A stretch of DNA of 64,000 nt from Acephala macrosclerotiorum (taxonomy: Eukaryota; Ascomycota; Leotiomycetes; Helotiales; Mollisiaceae): NCBI GenBank assembly GCA_014904845.1, contig MU119331.1:1-64000 (forward strand), written 5' to 3'. The translations under genes and the position numbers were made by a program. The notes below the pieces were generated by a model, which was given only the letters and a program-made list of their open reading frames with translations, did not search any database and was not told where the DNA came from. Positions 60,588 to 64,000 of this stretch are shown in pieces. The stretch's first letter is position 1. Each line of letters begins with the position of its first letter.

Positions 60588-60995
60588 TCAGCCAGCAACT
60601 ACCATTCGAATCATATTCCCCACTGTGATGTCGACGTTGAAAGTATGGTGATGTCTTGGCATATTATACGCAGCCTGCTCCTCCATCTCGACCCTATTGT
60701 TTCTCGCTGAAACACGCGATTTCATATTCAGCAAAAGGGAGTGGGAGACATGTCTCTCTGTGAACCAGAATCGTGGAAGCCTTTTGAAGCGCGTTTGTTT
60801 CTGTGCGTTGGTGCGATGCTTGCAGTGCCAGACTTTTGAGTGAACTGTATGCAGCCCGAAAAATTTGTTGACGAGCACGATGCTGGCGACAGTTGCGGCA
60901 ATGAAGACAAGCGAGGCCATGTCGTAACGAATGCGATTTCTTGACTTGCATCTCCTATCTTTGCCTCGAAAGGCTCTCGAGGATATGTTGAGCAT
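60588..60995 (-). CDS. Possible small membrane protein, 135 aa
   Basis: An ATG-initiated frame with one hydrophobic segment (YDMASLVFIAATVASIVLVN) after a short basic N-terminus and a His/Arg-rich remainder (MPRHHHTFNVDITVGNMIRM). No family recognised; overlapping frames exist on the same strand. It could be chance. The upstream region is unremarkable. Confidence 0.25.
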   Translation of the reverse strand: MLNISSRAFRGKDRRCKSRNRIRYDMASLVFIAATVASIVLVNKFFGLHTVHSKVWHCKHRTNAQKQTRFKRLPRFWFTERHVSHSLLLNMKSRVSARNNRVEMEEQAAYNMPRHHHTFNVDITVGNMIRMVVAG

Positions 60996-61339
60996 GTCTA
61001 GAACGCGGTGAGAACATCAAGAGATGTGCAAATGAGGACCTGACAGGATAAAAAGCTTCTGCATTTCCCGGTCAGGGAACCTTGCCGGCCCAACTTCTCG
61101 GCACGAGAGAACCAACTTGATCATAATGGGAATAAAATCCTTCTCATTGGTTCTGTTCTTCCTAAATTTGCGCTCTCTCATTTCTCATTTCTCTGAATAT
61201 GCATGCGATTCTGGCTAGACAAGTAAGATTACTTTAACCGTTTTCATACGTCTCCTTCACTAAGTTCTTCCTTCATTATTCTTTATGAAGGCTATTCTGG
61301 ATAGTACACACTCTCCAATATGGTAGAGATTCGTTCCTA
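60996..61339. other. Intergenic, nothing recognised
   Basis: About 340 bp of ordinary composition between the possible 135-aa frame and the 3' end of the HET pseudogene. No promoter, repeat or RNA gene is visible. Confidence 0.35.
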
Positions 61340-63273
61340 TCATAATTGTCCTATCCCGCAACCTTGATCATGCTCTACACAATTTTCAACCTCCCTCATC
61401 CAGCACCTCCCAAGCCTCCTCACTATCCAACCCTGCACAAATGCACTTCCTCTTAACCCATACGTCCCATCCTCATTCCCCTCCAATAACACCGGCACAC
61501 TACAACTACTTAAAATCGCCAACTTTTGCCCAACTTCCACGTAATGCGGCGCCAAACCCATCAATCCGCCCTTAGTAATGATCAAAGCTCGTCCTCTCGT
61601 CACGATACTAAAGATGTCTGCTGGGGTACTTTGCATGCGATGTTTACATTTATCTTCTTGGATGCAAGTTGGGCGGAATGGGACGTTGCTGAGTTTAAGA
61701 TCTGGAGGCGCACCGGGGCCCATTCTTTGCGTGGGAGAGGTTCGACGGTCCATACGCCCGTGGAGTCACCTACAAGCATGAACCAGAATTTCTGCATGAA
61801 TGGTGTATTCAATTCCTCCCATTCGTTTTCTTCTGGGGTTTGGATTTCGTTTGCGGCGATGGGCATCCATTCTGGGATGAAGGCGCCTGGACTAGTAGTT
61901 TTTGATTTTTGCTGTACGATTTTTACGGTATCGAGGATTATGCCTGCTACTTCTAGGATGGGTTTAAGGGAGGATGAGGAGGATGAGAAGGAGAAGCGAG
62001 GTGTGAGGTTGAGGGTGGAGGGGCCGCTGGCGGAGTAGATGGGGCCGGGAAGGTCGGGGGCGACGGACATGAATACGTTGGGGATGTGTCCGTGGCGTAT
62101 CAGACTGCTGACCGTTGAAGGTATGTTCCAGTCTGCGGTCCGGGATGGGGTATCTAGCTCGGAAGGTTCTACTGCGCAGATGATGTTTAGACTTTGTGTT
62201 TTGTTTGCTACTGCGATTGCGAAGTCTTGGTATGTTTGTGAGAGAGTCTTCGAGTAGTCGGGTTTGAAGTCTATGCCTTCGATATCCTGTGCAAGATCCA
62301 GGAGAGCAAAGATCTGTCGTATGGGGAAGTGCTTTCGAAATCTCAACCGAGAACCATGGCGTCGAGGATTCCGGGCGAGGTGTTACTGATGTTCCGCCAA
62401 TTGCCCATTAGCATGTTGTCTGCGGTCTTGGAGCGGAGATGGCGGAAGTAGAAAAGGCGTCGTATGAATGAAATCTCTCTGTCTGGGACGGACTTCAGGG
62501 CAGGATCCGCCGCCATCATTCGAGCTGGCATTGTGCTGGAGCTATGTAGGATATCACCTACTGTACGTGATAGGCGGCCATGTCTAATTGTCTCCAAGCT
62601 GCTTGTTTCTTGCCGCAAAAGAGGGTAGGAGAGTTAGCGACTGCGAGTTCTTGAATGACCCAGGCGCGACGAAAGTATGGTCGAAGGAAAGGCGATACAG
62701 TGCTGCAAGTCGTCGAGGCAGGTCGGGAATCGGTGTGATGTTCCACTCATCTCCTTCTTTGTGTGTGTATGGACCCCAGCTCCCTTTACCATCTGGTTGC
62801 AATTTTGGACTCTTGAGACCATCGAGAAAGTCAATCGCCGTGTCACTAGCTTCATCGCTATCTCCTATCTAGCTAATCACAACGTTTGCAGCATCGTAGA
62901 TTTCTAGCATGCGGGATATCTGTCGATTACGTTCGGGAACGTTGTTCTGATCAATACAGATGGCGTCAATCCAGATAATAATGTTAGAGAGATTATGCCG
63001 CAGTTCGCGAAGCGTGAGATCAAGGTTCTGTCTAATTTTGAACATTTGGCCGTTGAGGAGAATGGGGTAGGTCGGTACTTCATCACGTCCCCAGGTATAT
63101 GACAGACAGTGATAGGAGACGTCATTGTGCATCACTGAGTATGCGAAAGCGGCATTCAGAGGATCGTCGTAGTTATCTGCTTTCCAGAGTATAATGAGGC
63201 GGAATTCGTCGCATACATATTCCAGAGGGAGGTACTCGTGAGGTGGAGGAGGTTCGATGAATCCTTTTTGCAT
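61340..63273 (-). pseudogene. HET-domain gene, stop and multiple frameshifts
   Basis: Starts MQKGFIEPPPPHEYLPLEYV. HET motifs: YHCLSYTWGRDEVPTYPILL, IIIWIDAICIDQNNVPERNR, SRMLEIYDAANVVIS. A TAG (62871-62869) then sits where the family has Trp (IS.IGDSDEASDTAIDFLDG). Next PDLPRRLAALYRL shifts frame into RPYFRRAWVIQELAVANSPT. A further shift near 62345 leads to RFRKHFPIRQIFALLDLAQD and the long segment to 61600. A last shift gives the typical HET C-terminus RALIITKGGLMGLAPHYVEV then AFVQGW. One stop and at least three indels: not functional. The order is otherwise complete, so the parent was a full-length protein of about 640 aa. Confidence 0.78.
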
Positions 63274-63395
63274 ATGCAGTAGTGCCGGGTAGTGTTTCGT
63301 TCCTTTCAGCTCCCTAGTTTTGTTCCAGTCTTTTGGTTTTGGAGGGAATGGTCGTGGTAATTCGCCTTTATCCTATTGCTCAGCCATCACTTCGC

Positions 63396-63887
63396 TCAGG
63401 TGATGGTCTTCTCGGCATGATGGATCATGTTGTCCATCCATTCCGGGTTCCAATAGCGAGCTTTCTCTTCTGGATCTCGGTGATTGAGACATATATCTCG
63501 AAACTACAATCGTATAGGAACATCTTTTAATTGAATATGTAGCAGGAACATGACAATATTTCTGGTCATGTACTTCACATGACCGTCAATATTAAGCCCT
63601 AGCCAGGCAAGGGGATTTCCTCGAGTGTTGAGAACGTATGTGTATGGCTTGCATTCGTCGAGCGGTTCTGTTGACAGGGAGCAATTCATAGGACCATCCA
63701 CGGGTCCGGGGTTGAGAATCAGAAATCGCATCTCATGTGTCGTGACATCGAGCGGGGTATATTGGAAGGGTGGCAACTCTTCCTGTTCCTCCTGTTTGCT
63801 AGTCTCCAACGACTTCTTGGCGGTGACCATGCCATTAACAGAGGAGTCGTTTGAGGCATTCTGAACATCTGCTGGTTCATCAGCCAT
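63396..63887 (-). pseudogene. Second HET-domain fragment, truncated
   Basis: ATG at 63887 (the open frame extends 9 nt further up only via TTG). MADEPADVQNASNDSSVNGM leads into a HET start, PFQYTPLDVTTHEMRFLILN, then CKPYTYVLNTRG and KYMTRNIVMFLLHIQLKDVP. At the motif normally LWIDAICINQ it reads L-stop-F-R-D-I-C-L-N-H with TAG at 63506-63504. The frame continues with DPEEKARYWNPEWMDNMIHH and AEKTIT, recognisable HET sequence, then ends at 63396. The rest of the gene is absent; the neighbouring HET pseudogene starts 123 bp downstream on the same strand, so the two are tandem relics. Confidence 0.68.
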
Positions 63888-64000
63888 GACTTTCAAGGCT
63901 GAAACTCCGCATCAAAGCCTTGATTAACGCCGTGCAGCGACGAGTCATACAAAATACAATATACAAAACATAGATACAAAGTCTGACCAAAAAAAAAAAA
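63888..64000. other. Window end
   Basis: Short AT-leaning stretch ending in a run of A; probably the upstream region of the HET fragment. Nothing else visible. Confidence 0.3.

Noticed and set aside
61526..62038. 170-codon plus-strand frame
   Set aside because: Antisense shadow of the HET pseudogene.

Overview
The window looks like nuclear DNA of a filamentous ascomycete (Pezizomycotina). Genes carry short introns (mostly 45-105 nt, GT..AG). The families are fungal: HET-domain proteins, a HET-NB-ARC-TPR receptor, an ankyrin/CorA-like channel, DUF3431, MARVEL, a GH28 polygalacturonase and Dal5-type and sugar-porter MFS transporters. Bases 1-7640 form an extremely AT-rich block typical of repeat-induced point mutation (RIP). 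The mix would fit a plant-associated leotiomycete, but that placement is inference.

Layout. 1-7640: RIP-destroyed Ty1/Copia retrotransposon (LTRs near 527-730 and 6583-6790) plus a second, palindrome-rich LTR-like piece near 7030-7230. 8.5-9.5 kb: two decayed copies of one gene fragment. 10.3-15.6 kb: three minus-strand genes, namely a 379-aa hypothetical, an intact 351-aa NADPH-dependent reductase and a Dal5-type MFS gene broken by a stop and a frameshift. 17.1-19.2 kb: decayed HET-domain gene. 19.5-20.4 kb: intact MARVEL protein. 21.9-22.4 kb: frameshifted SRPBCC gene. 24.8-26.9 kb: a four-TM protein convergent with a 231-aa membrane-anchored protein. 29.2-33.9 kb: large ankyrin/CorA-like gene convergent with a 10-exon sugar transporter (34.1-36.2 kb). 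37.6-40.7 kb: DUF3431 protein and a secreted polygalacturonase. 43.1 kb: 226-aa hypothetical. 47.0-51.7 kb: gene-free array of at least 23 copies of a dyad-symmetric motif at about 175-bp spacing. 53.1-53.7 kb: two nested MITE-like elements. 54.0-57.3 kb: HET-NB-ARC-TPR-ZZ receptor with an assembly gap in its TPR repeats. 57.5-63.9 kb: decayed STAND/DUF7708 and HET genes.

Themes. The heterokaryon-incompatibility/NLR genes are in rapid birth and death: one probably works, at least four are wrecks. Four in-frame stops, in four different broken genes, are CpA-to-TpA type changes as RIP would leave. The least explained structure is the 47-51.7 kb array. I matched no known element to it; its spacing is close to a nucleosome repeat and its core is a near-palindrome. 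Exon limits were worked out by hand from splice signals, reading frame and family expectation; no alignment or expression data were available.
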